A stretch of DNA of 64,000 nt. Source: Antedon bifida (taxonomy: Eukaryota; Echinodermata; Crinoidea; Comatulida; Antedonidae). The notes beneath the pieces were generated by a model. The model saw only the letters and a program-made list of their open reading frames with translations, was not told where the DNA came from and did no database searches. Of the stretch, positions 32,513-45,448 are shown piece after piece (position 1 is the stretch's first letter; the number at the start of each line of letters is the position of its first letter). The translations under genes and the position numbers were made by a program. The stretch lies in contig OY727094.1 in NCBI GenBank assembly GCA_963402885.1, positions 9,550,501 to 9,614,500 on the forward strand. Reading direction: 5' to 3'.

Positions 32513-34860
32513 TTAAATATATTCAATTAAGAAGTGTAAAAATAGTATATTATCATTCGTTGAGTACCCATCCCTAAATCCCATAATACCTGCACCTTCC
32601 ACGTAAGACGAGAGTCGATTGTTAATAGTTGCCGTAAACAATTTCCCCATACAGCTAAATAGGGGATCATTGGGGAACCCTTCTTTTTGTAAATGGGCAC
32701 AATAATTCCAAAGCATCAATCTTGTGGCACTACACCCGAATCAAGAATCAAGTTAAATAATCGAGTAATTAATTCAAATAATTCCACAGGGCTGTTTTTT
32801 AAGTATTCGATGATTATTTTATCAATATCAGCTCCTTTATTGTTACAAAATCACTATCCTCGTTACCTTTACTCTAAATATACCTAAACTTATATCTGCA
32901 TTTTTTATTTTTGTTCAGAATAGCTCAATAATTTTTAGGATTTTGTGCTTTTAGATTTCTTAATTTTCTGTTCAATTCTTTATAATATTTTTTTTTTGCT
33001 TTTGCTTTATTCTTTAATAGTGCTATTGCCTCTGATGACTTCATTTTTTAAAGTTTGTTTTTTGCCTTTACATATTCAATTCAATTTATTTTTACATTCT
33101 TTATTAAACCATGGCTTGTTTGAAGGGGACTTTCTTCTTTTTTCAGGAGAAGTATTAGGTATATTTGTTTTAAGTATATTTAGTTTTTTAGCTGGAAGCA
33201 TATATATGTTATTTAAGTCCTTAACTAAAGAATCCATCTCGTCATTTCATATATTATTGACGTTCATTTTATACATTTTTGTGTTCAGGTTAGTTATAGC
33301 AACTCTATCGCATGCATCATAAAATGGCGTTGCAAGATTGGGATTCCAGGTGGTTTTAACAGTTACATAATCATTTTTTCCAACTATTCTTTATCTTAAC
33401 TGCAGGCAGGGAGGGAGGTTGTTAGTGGGTTTGGTTGGGTTTATTTATTTTAATAGTTAGTTTTAATGGTGAGTGTATATCCGATAAGGTGTTATCTAGA
33501 GTGTCAATCTAAAAAAAATACTATTTTAGGAAGTAATCTCGGGGAAGCAAGTACATAATCTACAACACTACCACCCCCCTTGTGGCATGTTACTTTTCCA
33601 ATTTTCTTATCAACACCACATCTGCCATTTAGAATTGAAAGGTCTTCCAATTTTGATTTGGTAGAGAATATGTCATCTTCTTCTGTGTCGATACCAGATA
33701 AATCTGCGATTTCTTGTTCAATTGCAGTAAAATCCTCCAATACGCCTGTGCAAGTTGAAATCTCCCATCATTACTATGGTTGGGTTGTTGAGAGTAGGCT
33801 ACTATTTATGACATCGTATTACAGTGAGTCTGAGCCTTTGTAAGGAACATACACTGAACCTAGCACAAATTCAAACCAGTATCTACTTTAATTCATAGTG
33901 CAGCTTCAGACTTACATCCAGATATCAGATTAAAATATTGGGCAATATCTTTTTTTACAAGGATACAAAGACCGTGAAAACCACAAAACTTTCGCCCTCA
34001 CTAGCCAGTTTCACAATGGAACAAATCATCAAATATCATTGCATCAATTGATTCCGATTTTGTTTCCGAAGTGACACACAAAATCGAAATTAAATAAATA
34101 TTGTTCTAACTGATTAGTAAGATTATGTCTAAAATGGAAAATTCAATATAATAATCGTAGATAGGTAAGCCTAGTATTTATTTATATTATATTATTAGAG
34201 ATGTTAATTTTAGTATGTGTTTGTTAGTAGGCTAGCCTAAGCCTATTTTGATACAAACAAGGATGTTTCCAGAATGAATCGAAATATTCTTAGATATACA
34301 TATATTAGATAGATATTATTAGATTACAGTAAAAAAAAAATGTTTATAAAAAATAATATATTTATAATTATTATCAATTCGCTTCGATTTTTGCGTTCCA
34401 TACTTGATGTTGGCCAAGTTAACCGATTAGTTTTTGGCCGAGTTGACGTGGGGCCGAGTTGACTTGGGGCCGACTTGACTAGTGGCCGACTTGACTTTGG
34501 CCGAGACGGTTTAGGGCCGAGTTGGATCAATTTTGTTCTAACACACACCCAGTTGAAGTTTACTCCTCAGACCACACACATTCAAGCTAGTGAAATAAAG
34601 ACTATTCAATGTAGGAGAGCTATTAGGAGTGATCATTCTTCCTATTTTTGGCTTTCCTTTAATTTTAGCATATTGTGTGTTTTAATTTTACTATGATAGG
34701 TTTGTTAGTTCCCCGACCAGGGAGCCTGTGACTGACTCTAATGTCGTTATGTGTAATGTTTACACCTATTTCAGCCGCTAAATGTATAACTAAGTCGTCC
34801 GTATGATTCATTAATAACTTCTGATATACCATATATTTTGATTTTGTCTTTACGACTATT
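32513..34860 (-). pseudogene. Degenerate LINE with ORF1, endonuclease and RT remnants
   Basis: Read on the minus strand from high to low coordinates. First an ORF1-type block: DDLVIHLAAEIGVNITHNDI, then VSHRLPGR and KPIIVKLKH (about 34800-34680). Next the endonuclease start LNVCGLRSKLQLG (about 34600-34555). After an unrelated insertion comes FDFVCVTSETKSESID (about 34080-34030). Further endonuclease sequence is at 33504-33740 (NGRCGVDKKIGK, GGGSVVDYVLASPRLL). The RT start is at 32513-32719 (SCMGKLFTATINNRL, GFRDGYSTNDNI). This order (ORF1 of the L1-type transposase_22 class, then EN, then RT) fits an L1/Tx1-like LINE. Many frameshifts; inactive. Confidence 0.75.
34111..34532. mobile_element. 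422-bp insertion into the LINE endonuclease, 10-bp TSD, GGCCGAGTTGAC iterons
   Basis: Perfect direct repeats ttgttctaac (34101-34110 and 34533-34542) flank it, and the LINE endonuclease resumes on each side. One end (34410-34530) holds six or seven imperfect copies of ggccgagttgac spaced about 15-19 bp. The other end is A/T-rich with an A-run (34330-34339). No protein and no terminal inverted repeat seen. Confidence 0.7.
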
Positions 34861-35074
34861 GCTCTAATCTATCGAGCGCAAATCATATAACGCCTAAATT
34901 GATTCCTGTCATTTTATTGGACGATTGTGGGTCACATAATTAACAGTAAGTGCCCTATCAATCGTTCCACATAGCGATGTGATGCAAGCCGGACAGCGCG
35001 TCCCCCTATAATGACAGCATAACAACAATGCTTTGTATTACTATAACGCCCATTGAATTTATTTCAGATAAACT

Positions 35075-35385
35075 GAGTGAATTTGGAAAGGACTTGAAAT
35101 AATCAATAAACTCAATAAAATCCATATGTTGTATGGTTGTTCATAATAATTCACCCTTTTTATATTGCACGCATCCATACACACATGAAAAACAAAAATG
35201 ACCTTAATTATACTGTGGGAGGTTTAAAACACATTTTATATACCGTCAGAAAAGATTTTCATTGTATGGGGAGAGGTAGGGCGGGGGAAATTAAATAACA
35301 TTTGAAGTTTAAATGTAGAGTCTTAGCATCACCGGCAATCATTTTACGTGTATGATCTGTTTTAAATTTTTGTGAAATTCCATGT
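35075..35385. repeat. Segmental duplicate of a cGLR downstream flank (copy 2)
   Basis: Partner of 23928-24405, lying about 450 bp beyond the 3' end of the gene at 35833. It lacks the repeats that interrupt the other copy. Confidence 0.65.
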
Positions 35386-35832
35386 GTATTAAACAACAAT
35401 ATAAATATATAACTATTTTAATTACTAATTCTCTATTTACAGATATAGATTCCTTGTATTATCCAATATTATAGAAAGTATGAATCAAAAGTGTGTCATA
35501 GTAATAATACTGTACATTTTTATTTATATTTATTGTTTATACATTGGCATTACATATAACACAAGTTAAACTATAAGCAAAACACAATAACCCTACAAAA
35601 GACAAACATTGCCACACAATTTATTTCTTATTATTCAATGTAACATATTTGGCTAGGGAAGATCTCAGGATATTTTAAACGACGAAGCGCTAATATATAA
35701 TATTAATAGTCCGTCCAAAAATATATAATAGTCAAAAGAGGAGGGAAGCACGCCACTAGCAACTATAACATGGAAGTTTATTTGCTAAGTAGGCCTACGC
35801 CTAAAACAATAGAGAAACTACATATAGGCCTA

Positions 35833-37917
35833 TTAGACGTTAAACGCTTTCCAAAACCTATACAAACACATAACTAATGAACTTTCTATGATTTTAATTA
35901 ATGATTCGGTCACCATATGTTCTGAAAGCTGCATATCATATAGTAGATTTAAACTTGTCTTTATTTCATTTAAATTTACATATGCTCTATAAATGTCTCC
36001 CTCTTTAAGGAATAGTTTTGCATTGACATAAAATATAAATACAATTGGATTAAGGTTGAAAGAAAAACCCATCTCCACCTTGATAAGATTAAAAATGTCC
36101 TTATCAGCAACCAACCAAGGGAGTGTATCAAAGTCAGACAAGGTAGTGCATCCTATTGTAACTTTTCTTAGTTTCTTCATTACATCTCTGTTACTTTTGA
36201 CTTTGCTAAGTGTTGGTTCAAATTTGGCAAGCATCTCTTTTAATTTGGCCTCTTCATTAATTATATAGTAATGTTTAATAACACTAATTTTGGTACCTAT
36301 ACCCTGATCACTCCATCCATCAGGGTACACAAACTCTGATCCTTTCTCATAATAATTCAATGGCTTGTTGAGGTATTCTTGTAGGTTGTTACATCTCTCA
36401 GTACATTTTAAATATTTCAACAACCCTGTGTAAGTATCTCCTAATCAGCAATACAAACTATGCTTAAAGACTTGTTTGTACCCACTTGGTACTAAGTTGT
36501 CATCACTTTGCAAGACTGATTCAATCAGACCATCTAGTGTAAGTTCAAGAGTTTCTAAAGGACCACAGTCTTTTAGGTTGTTTTTCATAATTCTATCAAA
36601 TGCTGTAGAATGCAACGTTGTTAAAGTTAGTAATTTTTCTTCAATGAAAAAACGTTTACGTAAGGGTAAAAAAATATCACCAAACTTCTTAATGTTATCA
36701 CTGCTATACAGTAGGCTTATGGCAGACTCTAGTAATTTATATTCTTTAGGACTATGGAGTTGAGGAAGGTTGAATATAGAACAAATATGTCTGTTTATAA
36801 AGTCACCAGTTGCAGTTGCAATTCCTGACATCACATTGCACCAAAGGTCTCTCTTAACTGCTTTCAATGAATTTATCACTTCTTTACAACGTCTCATTGA
36901 TAAATGTCCAATTAAATTATGTTGTCGAACAAAATAATGAGGAAGGTACCTTTTTTGATAGCATTGTATTAGCCAACCAATTGTCTTCCTGATTAAGTCC
37001 ATAATACTATAGCCATTAGGAAGAAAAGTCTCACACATCCAAAAGCAAGCTGTCTTAATGAAGTAAGAACAGAATGGTGTTGGTGAATCAGATTCACTTA
37101 ATCCATCAATATACTTTGAACCTTTTATTGCCCTAATGGCACACATGCATCTAGCATATGGTTCACAGAGTTCAAAACAGAGTTCTCTTTCAGCTACGGA
37201 GAAAGATAACCTCCATTCAATTTCTTTTGATTTGCTTGTTGGGTGTCCAACACCAACCAGCAAACAATCAAGCTTAGAAATCATTCTTAATACTGTATGT
37301 GTTGGCCAGTCATTTGTTCTTTTTCTTCCGAAACATTCTGCTGAGTGTAATGGCCATGACTGGCATTTCAAACAAGGTACAACATCACTTTCAGTAGAGT
37401 AATCATTTGTTGTTTGCATTGCAGGACCATGTTTTCTAGTACCATCTTCTTTCATTAGTTCATCTGTCTGTATAAAAGCATCAGGTATAAAATAACCATT
37501 CTTATCAACAACGTGTTTTAAAGACTCATCCAATGGCCAGTTTCTGTTTACTTTAAGAGTAAAATAAACTGGTTCACTTAAATTCTGCTCAGCTATTACA
37601 TAGCCACCTTTATGATACTTCCTTGCTGGTTCATACGGCCACAATACAAATGGATTAATTGAGAAGTTATCCATTACATCGTGATCTCCACATATGGAAT
37701 CCTGCATAGATTCATAATAACTCCCCACCATATATGTTTGAAAATGTATGCCGGGTAAATGTTGATAAGCAATATCCCATAGTTTCTGATCAACCCTAAT
37801 AGAAGCACTGTATAGAAATCTTGACCCCATCGCCATCTTTAGAAATTCTTCTACAATTTCATCCATGTCTTTAAAGGTTGATTTATATGCAAATGTCATA
37901 ATTTTGTTTATGACCAA
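35833..37917 (-). pseudogene. Mab-21/cGAS-like receptor gene with one in-frame TGA (490 + 204 codons)
   Basis: Same architecture as the intact paralogues: G65-S66, D78-H-D80, third acid D178 in SDVVPCLKCQSWP, EIEWRLSFSVAERELCFEL (232-250), FCSYFIKTACFWMCETF (282-298), LPHYFVRQHNLIGHL (325-339). The only disruption is TGA at 36445-36447, after HSLYC, where paralogues have Ser or Cys. The frame then continues in phase for 203 sense codons to the usual C-terminal end. Translation to the stop gives 490 aa with the whole Mab-21 domain and almost none of the C-terminal region. Options: very young pseudogene, an active catalytic-domain-only protein, a segregating null allele, readthrough, or a base error. 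The upstream motif is at 38012-38030, and a TTTATT (minus-strand AATAAA) lies at 35620-35625. Confidence 0.85.
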
Positions 37918-38011
37918 TTTTACTGGTACAGTTGTAGTTCCTAGTTCCGAGTTCCAATCTCTTGTCTTAAGTACTGACAGTGTACGAAATTGTTACTGGT
38001 TTTTTCCAGCG

Positions 38012-38030
38012 ATATATGTAAATAAAGATA
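38012..38030 (-). promoter_or_regulatory. Conserved upstream motif of cGLR genes (copy at 38.0 kb)
   Basis: The plus strand reads atatatgtaaataaagata, about 95-113 bp before the ATG at 37917. It matches the copy at 62664-62683 over most of its length. Confidence 0.4.
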
Positions 38031-38039
38031 AGAGCAACA

Positions 38040-39940
38040 TATTTCTAATATCTCGGTAAAATGAAAGCAACTATTATTAATACGTACAATTTTAGAACGT
38101 TCGCAATGTAATGGTTATTGAATCACTGCACATACAAAAATCAACACACGTCAATATATGTATTCAACCAATTGTTCTGTGAATAAATATCGAGTTATGC
38201 ATACTCTCAATACATATAAATATAAATACATTTCAATCAATTGAGCAGCATTGCTACAGGTCGACCTGTTTCTATACTGATTATTTTTTTAAAGAAAAGC
38301 TATAGGGCTATGTTTAAAATGTCTTAGTTGAAACAGGAGAATTCTTAAAAACATATTGAAACTTATATCTCAGATAACAGGTAACCTTTCTGTAAAATAA
38401 AAATGGTGTTTTTCTTATAAGAAATAAAAAATTAAGAATGCACAAGATCAATTTGTAATCAATTATTAAGTGGGCGTTTTGGCCATTTTTGAATCTAAAA
38501 TGGAAACCAAAATTGTGCATAACCATATGAAATATTAAACAAAAAAAACGGACATATTGTAGACGATCTGATTTTGTTTATTATGTTGCAAAGGTAATTT
38601 GCATACTATAAATAAGCATCTATATAAAAATGTACGTAAATGAAAAATTCATTAAATCGCGTTACTTTTCACTCAATGGTATATAAAGTTGGTTCATACT
38701 TTCGGTACTGATGTAACCCTCTTTACTAATTAAGTTGAATTATATAATTAGTTTATTAGTTTTAGATTTAATATACGTTTATATAAAAGTATTGATTTGC
38801 GATGAATGGAACATTCCAATCTCTCAGTCTCCCAGTATTTGGCATAACACAAGTAGGTAAATTGATGGGCCCTTGGGGGATACATTAAAAACCTTTAGAT
38901 ATACTATTGCAATACTGTAGTTAGTTATAAGTAGTGTACTGTATAACACATTTTGATTGTAAATACTGTAAATACCATTTAAATACTGTAAATTACATTT
39001 TTTGGTCGCCATTTGAAGCGCAAATTTCTTACTGTGGGTACATTAGATATATAAACAAATAAACTTTATTACTGACAGTTGCTTCTCAACGTTTGTATTA
39101 ATTTATAACAAATATAAACATCGTAGTGGTGTATCGTTACCAGCATATGTACTTTACTATTTCAATCGACTGTGCCAGTGACAGTTTCAATAAGTATTAA
39201 ATCGCAAATGTTTTACTGTATTTACTGGTATATTACGAAAACAAATATTTCGTTACTGAGTGGATAAAAGAATATATTTAAAAATGTTTTCTCTTTGCAT
39301 ATTTGCATATATATATGCTTATCACTACATACAGTAAGAATAATCATAACAACGTTTCATAATTGAAGGAATAGATCAAAAATCTTGTTGAAAATTTGAG
39401 TTGGGATAATGGAGGCACACTCATTTGCATTTTAACAAAAACTGTTCATCTGCATAAGTATAAGAAACTATACAGAAATAAACAAACTTGTTCAGTATAA
39501 ATTTATGATAATAATAATATAATATAATAAATATATATTATTATAATAATAAATAAAAGCATAATAAAAAATAAAAGCATAATAAAAAAGGTTTTTTTTA
39601 GATTATATAGTAAAATATGTATTTAAAAAATATCTTACTGAACAAAACATCAGAAGGTATATTTTAGATTTAGTGCTTGGCATTTAGTTTCTGCCAATAA
39701 AACTTCATATAATATATGGCAAACTAAATTACTGTAGAGTAAGTTGGTTTCTGTATGTGCTTTAAAAATTCCATTTCAAAAGTTCCCACTATTACTATCA
39801 TGTCTACTCTGTTGACAACCAACCATAGAATTTTCAGAATATTTGCATATTTTCTAAGCTATCTGTATAAGAACCTAAACATATTCAGACAAGAAACCAA
39901 TAACAGTTCTATAATCTTGGAAAATTAATTTTATTTGTAT
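38040..39940. other. A/T-rich intergenic DNA
   Basis: No gene recognised. Contains a few tandem aatactgtaa words (38955-38995) and a simple (taa)/(ataataa) tract at 39508-39590. Confidence 0.5.
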
Positions 39941-40062
39941 TTTAACAAATTTTAACCTTTTTAACTTTAACAAACCATGTACATTTTACTGTGTTTGACC
40001 ATGAATACATGAATACTGAAAAATAAATACTGATAAGGAAATAAAACTCAAAATACACTTTG

Positions 40063-41474
40063 CTATATTGAGGTAACTGGGAAGTCTCTAGACAATGACT
40101 TTCCCCACCGAACATGAAACCTTTGATTGGTATACCAAGACACAAGAACTCTAACTACACACAAGGGGGTTCCCCTATTAATCAGTTTCTTGTACAGTGT
40201 CCAATGATTAATACGATCAAATGCTTTGGAGGCATCTAAAAAACAGGCATAAATCGGGCTACCATTTCTATTATAAAATTCGATTGTCTGTTTGAGAATA
40301 AAAATACATGTTTCAGTTGAATGACAATTTTTAAACGCATACTGTCGGTCATTTGATTCGAGTGTATCACCACACATATAAATCAGAATAGACTCAAACA
40401 CTTTAGACATCACGCATGCAAGCGCAATAGGACGGTAGTTGTCTTTACTTGTAATATCCCCTGTTTTAGATTTCACAATTGGTATGAGCACAACTTTAGA
40501 TATCTCTTTTGTCACATGACCATGAGATATCATGGCATTAAAACATATACTGAGGACTACAGAGATTCGCTTACTCGCATACATAATGTGTTCGCCTGTC
40601 AAACCATCAAATCCAGGGGATTTACCCATGGGGAGTTTATTAATAAAATCATTAACTTGCGAAGAATTAGTACATAAACAGTCGTATGCATGTGTATATA
40701 ACGTATCATTAACAAACTTTTCATTGGAAACATCAGAGATACAATTAAATAATGATTCATAATGATTAGCCCATTGTTCACAAATTTCATCTTCACCTTT
40801 AGCCTGATCAATTGAGTTGGAAAGTATGTTAGAGTTGGTTTTAGATTTCTTAATCTGTTTCCAGAAAGATTGGTAATCATTTTGAGTAAACGATTGGGCC
40901 ATAGAATCTGCTCTGAGTTGATTTTCATTAGCTTTACAAGTTCTAAGAGCTAATTTGAATCTAGAGCGAGATGTTTTCATTGCTTCATATAATGGATCAT
41001 TTCTGGGTTTACCATTATTGTTTGTAAGCCACGGTCTACAGGAACTATCGGTATTTTTGATAGGTCAGCAGCTACGAAGGTTGGAAGTGTTGCTAGGTTA
41101 CAGTTAACAAAGAATGATAACATATCATTTAACATGATGTCGATCTTTCTGGATCTTTTATGTACATTACTTTCTTCATCCTCCACATATATAGAGAGTA
41201 TTTCTTTGGCCTTTTTGACATCAGCAAGGGAGAAATACCCCATACATATCATATGTAAGGTGTCAAATGTCATTACTCCAATGTTATTTACTATAAAACA
41301 TAGTAATTCATTCACCACAGCATGCGTGTGTCTGTCATCATGATACAGATTACTTTCTTTGGCATTATTTTGATCAATACATACTTGTTGGATCGTATCT
41401 TCAGCATCAGCGGATATTCTCCGTTCATGGTTTACTTCCGACTGATTGGCCATTGATCGCTTATAGCCAGGCAA
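40063..41474 (-). pseudogene. LINE remnant: ORF1-like domain joined to RT by internal deletion
   Basis: A 165-codon frame (40977-41474) carries an ORF1-like block seen in marine LINEs: HAVVNELLCFIVNNIGVMTF, KKAKEILSIYV, LPTFVAADLSKIPIV. Immediately after, in another frame, comes the pre-RT linker (PRNDPLYEAMKTSRSRFKLA, KANENQLRADSMAQ). The RT (305 codons, 40063-40980) follows, with GKSPGFDGLTGEH, DNYRPIALACVMSKVFESIL and motif A CFLDASKAFDRINHW. The endonuclease expected between them is missing, so about 1 kb or more was deleted at about 41035. The RT is cut off before YADD at 40063. Long open frames suggest a fairly recent copy. Confidence 0.8.
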
Positions 41475-41559
41475 GATCGAGTATTGTGATCACCCGTTAC
41501 CAATCGGATAGCGTCCCTGGTTACCGTTGTCCGGTTGATAGAACGTTTGAGCGCGAAAG

Positions 41560-42390
41560 GCCTAACTTAGAAATCGTCAAAATACTCACAATCGCATGAA
41601 GCATAATTCATATAATGGCTGTTATAGCATTCGATGACCTTATTCTACCATCCAATTAATATGACAGAATTAAAAATCCAACAACATTTTTAGGATTTTA
41701 ACGACAAGAAACTCAATCCAAAAAAAAACAGAACGTCCGTTCAATCCAACGCCCTCTATATTGACACTTGTTTTGTCCTAACGAGTAAACTGGTGTAAAT
41801 TGTGTTAAAATAAGTTATCTTTTTATTATTATTATTACTATGTTAATGTAATTATTATTGTTCATTATACATTTTTTGAAAAGGTAATTAAACTTTATTT
41901 CTTTATACTCCTATTGTCATATTACAAGTTGATAATCTTAATTTTTACTTTCTTTTAGTTTAAATTATTATTGTTTGCTTCTCGCGTCGCGACATTTTGG
42001 CGCCACCCCTTATCTTTGTTTTCAAAGCCCATACAACATCTTTAATCTCATTCCTCAATCAATTAGCTACTACAAACTATTGTTTTTATTAAAAAAATAT
42101 AATCCTGTCTGCGTTTGCGTTTGAGTGCAAACAGCAATTACAACATTATCTCATTCACGAATCAAACAGCAATTACAACATTATCTCATTCACGAATCAA
42201 TTAACTAAGCAAAATACGCAAACAAATGTAGATGACTATCAAAATAATGTTCAGCATATTGTAATTTGTGACATTCTGGCTACATGGAAACGAACTATAT
42301 GCCTAAACATTTAGCTTTAAAAACATATGGTTGTTCCTACTAGACCTAATACTTGGATGATTTTATTTTGACGATTCAATAACTTCCATC
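41560..42390. repeat. Non-coding stretch with a short tandem repeat and a duplicated flank
   Basis: 42127-42202 contains two tandem copies of a unit of about 35 bp (aacagcaattacaacattat, then ctcattcacgaatc). The word ctcattcacgaatcaatta recurs in variants near 42050 and 46600-46720. 42239-42380 is a direct duplicate of 45748-45884. Confidence 0.6.
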
Positions 42391-44920
42391 TGAATGTTTT
42401 TATACCACTTTTCAACACATTTTCTTAATTTCCCCATGTGTCCACAAAATATTTCAAAATTATTATTACATTTTTTGAGCCCTTTATTGTGTCTGGATAT
42501 AGTAATACATTATCAACATATTATAGCAAGTTTAAAACCGAATTGTTTTTTTCCCCAGTATCTTTATTTTGTGGCTTAGATCATTCATAAATATTAAATA
42601 GAGACGATGACAGGGGTGACCCTTGCTGTATTTCAAACATTCAAATGCGAGCGTTAATGAATTTCCTATTTGTACATCTGCTGATAGGTTGTACATCGAA
42701 TATATGACATCATTATATTATACATATTCTTCCTAATCCTAATAATAGAATTATTATTATTATTTACACTGCCACCGATTGAGATCAACAAAACATATTC
42801 TACCTCTTTTTGTTAACTTAAATATTTTTGAATTATGCTGTTTAGATTGAAAATATATATATATATATCTAGTGTTCGGAATCCCTTGCGAAAGACTGAT
42901 TGTTCTTGATAAATAATATTACTGTTTTCAGTATGGTTAGTTATTCTATTTTTAAGGATGTTTAATAATTTTTTGCAAAGAATTGGAATTATAGAAATGC
43001 CCCTATGGTTTTCTATATTTCATCTTTTGTATAGACAGGTATTATTCTAGTTGTCCATTGGATTGGGAATTGTCCCGAGTGAAGAATTGCATTGAACAAG
43101 AGTTTTAAATTGTCGAAAATTATAGGCATATCTAGGAACATTCCATCTATATCAGGTGATTTTTGTTTTGTTTTTTTTAACGCATGTTTTATTTCGGATA
43201 GGTTAATTTCAGTATTGAGATAATCGTGGCCATTTTAAATGCTCATTTTCGTTTATAGTTTGAATAGTTTTATCAGTTTGTACAAATAAAGTTTTAAAAT
43301 GGTTTCGCTATTCGTCAAATGATAATTAGTAGTTATAATTGGTTTATTATTTTTGAATTTTGCCCAAAATTGTTTGCTCTCTTTGTTACTGAGTGCACTT
43401 AATTCTATTATGTTTTTGTCTCTGACAAATTTCTTTGTTTCAATAATATGTTATACCTCTTTTTTAGTAGTGTATTTGGTAAATCGATTTAGTATTTCTC
43501 ATAGCTTTATTTAAAGCTTTCTTAAATTACTTTATCTTTCAGTTTTTTTTCCTTTGTTATATTTTGATTACTTTTATTGGTGGATGGTCTATGAAATTTA
43601 CATAATCCTTCAGGTGTATTAAAAGGTTTGCAGTAGGCACGATACTGCTTCATCGATTTTGTTTGGGGTTATCGTGTTCTTAAACCTATTATCTACCTTT
43701 TCTATTGCTTCGTACTCCTAACGTGTCGTGGTGTTTTATAGTTATCTTTTCATTGTTATTGATTTAAAATTCTCAAAGTTTTATTATTACTGTATGATCA
43801 GCATTATGAATTCACTATTATCAATTTCTACTATCAAGTTTGACTCTACACGTTTATCTATCATTATAGATGTGGTTTTGAATTCTTCATATGGAGCTAA
43901 TTATTAGTCAAACACACAACATCTCTGGTGACCAACAAATGTGTAGCAGTTTTATTTATTCTATTATTAGTTATACGCATGCCTGTTTCTTTACAAAACT
44001 CAAGTATATAATTGCCATATTTATTTACATGATTACCAACATTATATCGTGTATCAATTTATTCGTTTTCCGTGTTTAATGCGTTAGTAGAATTATTATC
44101 ATATTTAATGTTGCTTAATTCGATTCCTGTTCTACCAATTAAATCCCCTGCTATCAATATTTGGCAGTCGTGATCAGATTTAAATTTTAAGACTTCGTTA
44201 GAAAGGATATCAAAAAAGTTGCATATGTGGATCCCATACAAATGTGGAATATATACAAAAGCAATAAATATATTTTTCACTTGTTTTTTAGTTTACATCT
44301 TTGCAAGTGTCTTGAATAACGTTAATGGTCCATGCTATTCATTTGATAACATCGGTAGTTTATATTTTTGTTTCATTTTGTTTGAATGCTTGCGTTATTT
44401 TTATCGCATTGTCATCTGTCTAGTCTTCAGTAAAACTTCTTTGTTTTGTTTGAACTTCTCGAATTTAATGATGATCGGCCTCATGGTCTGGATCTTGTTT
44501 CCAGATGATGATCTCTTTTAATTGATAATTCGTTTTTGATTCCATATTTAATATCTTTAATATATGATTTAATGCGTCTCTCGCTTTTATTCTAATTTTT
44601 CTTTTTCATTAAATACATAAAATATCAAATTATTGCGTCTGCTCTGTCCTTCAATACTGTCAATCCTCGTCATCATGTGTGTATTTGTTTTTCCAGATAC
44701 TAATCTATCTTGTATTTGTTCTACTGATATATTTATATTATCCATCTGTCCTGCTAATGTTCTCATTCATTTCAATGGCGTTCACTTCATCTATTCAGGT
44801 GGTCATATCATTGAAATTAGCGCTAAATTCAGCAAACTGCTTTCAATTTGGTCTAATGTCATTATTTGTTGTGTTAGGGCCTGGAATGGATTCTTTATTT
44901 CTGTTTCCTTTGCTATTTAA
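42390..44920 (-). pseudogene. Degenerate L1/Tx1-like LINE (ORF1, endonuclease, RT remnants)
   Basis: On the minus strand: an ORF1-type block RIDSIEGQSRRNNLIFYV (about 44690-44610) and RPIIIKFEKFKQNKEVLLKT (about 44490-44420); then endonuclease FIAFVYIPHLYG, NFFDILSNEVLKFKSDHDCQ, ILIAGDLIGRTG (44280-44110); then RT with FEIQQGSPLSSSLFNIY (about 42645-42590). Frameshifts and stops throughout. Same class as the 32.5-34.9 kb element. Confidence 0.7.
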
Positions 44921-45372
44921 AGCAATGGCTAAATGCGGGGTGATTCAGCCCAGGTGTGACGGGACGATTCGGCCCACTTTTAGGCCAATATATGTCTGAC
45001 TCAGTGATGCTTCCAACAAAAAACAATACCACTAACATAATAAACATCTATTATTTTAATATTTACACAAAAAAAATAAGAAAAATATATAGATGTATAT
45101 TAAGAAGTAATATAGTAACGAGATTCAGGATTGTTTTTCATTTTACAGTGAGCACTGACATTATTTGCGATGACTGTAGTATTGTTTATCGCTTACTTTT
45201 AGAATTAATGAAAACAAAATAATGTAACAATCATCCCAGGTCATAGCTTGGGGGACCAAGCATATGAAGGGCAAAACAAAACAACAAATATAAAACACTT
45301 AAAATAAATGCTGTATGTGATTCTGGGTACTGTATGTATACTGCATTTTACTATATTACTGTACCTTTTTTC

Positions 45373-45448
45373 AGTCGCGTGCAACTCTACAGCTCACTAT
45401 GTCGGTCGGTTGGTCGGTCGGTCGGTAAACACTAACTTGAGCACGCGA
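45373..45448. repeat. GTCGGTCGGT element with AGTCGCGTGC ends
   Basis: Begins AGTCGCGTGC and ends GCACGCGACT, a perfect 10-bp inverted repeat, around ctcactatgtcggtcggttg and tandem GGTC. Related copies occur at 56637-56730 and, partially, at 24053-24110. Confidence 0.65.

Noticed and set aside
36056-36763. Plus-strand frames of 70-95 codons over cGLR genes (also 26154-27008, 37136-37402, 17152-17526)
   Set aside because: These are complements of strongly conserved minus-strand coding sequence.
44935-45240. Possible inverted-repeat element (gggtgattcagcccag ... aatcatcccagg)
   Set aside because: The ends match too poorly and no target duplication was found.
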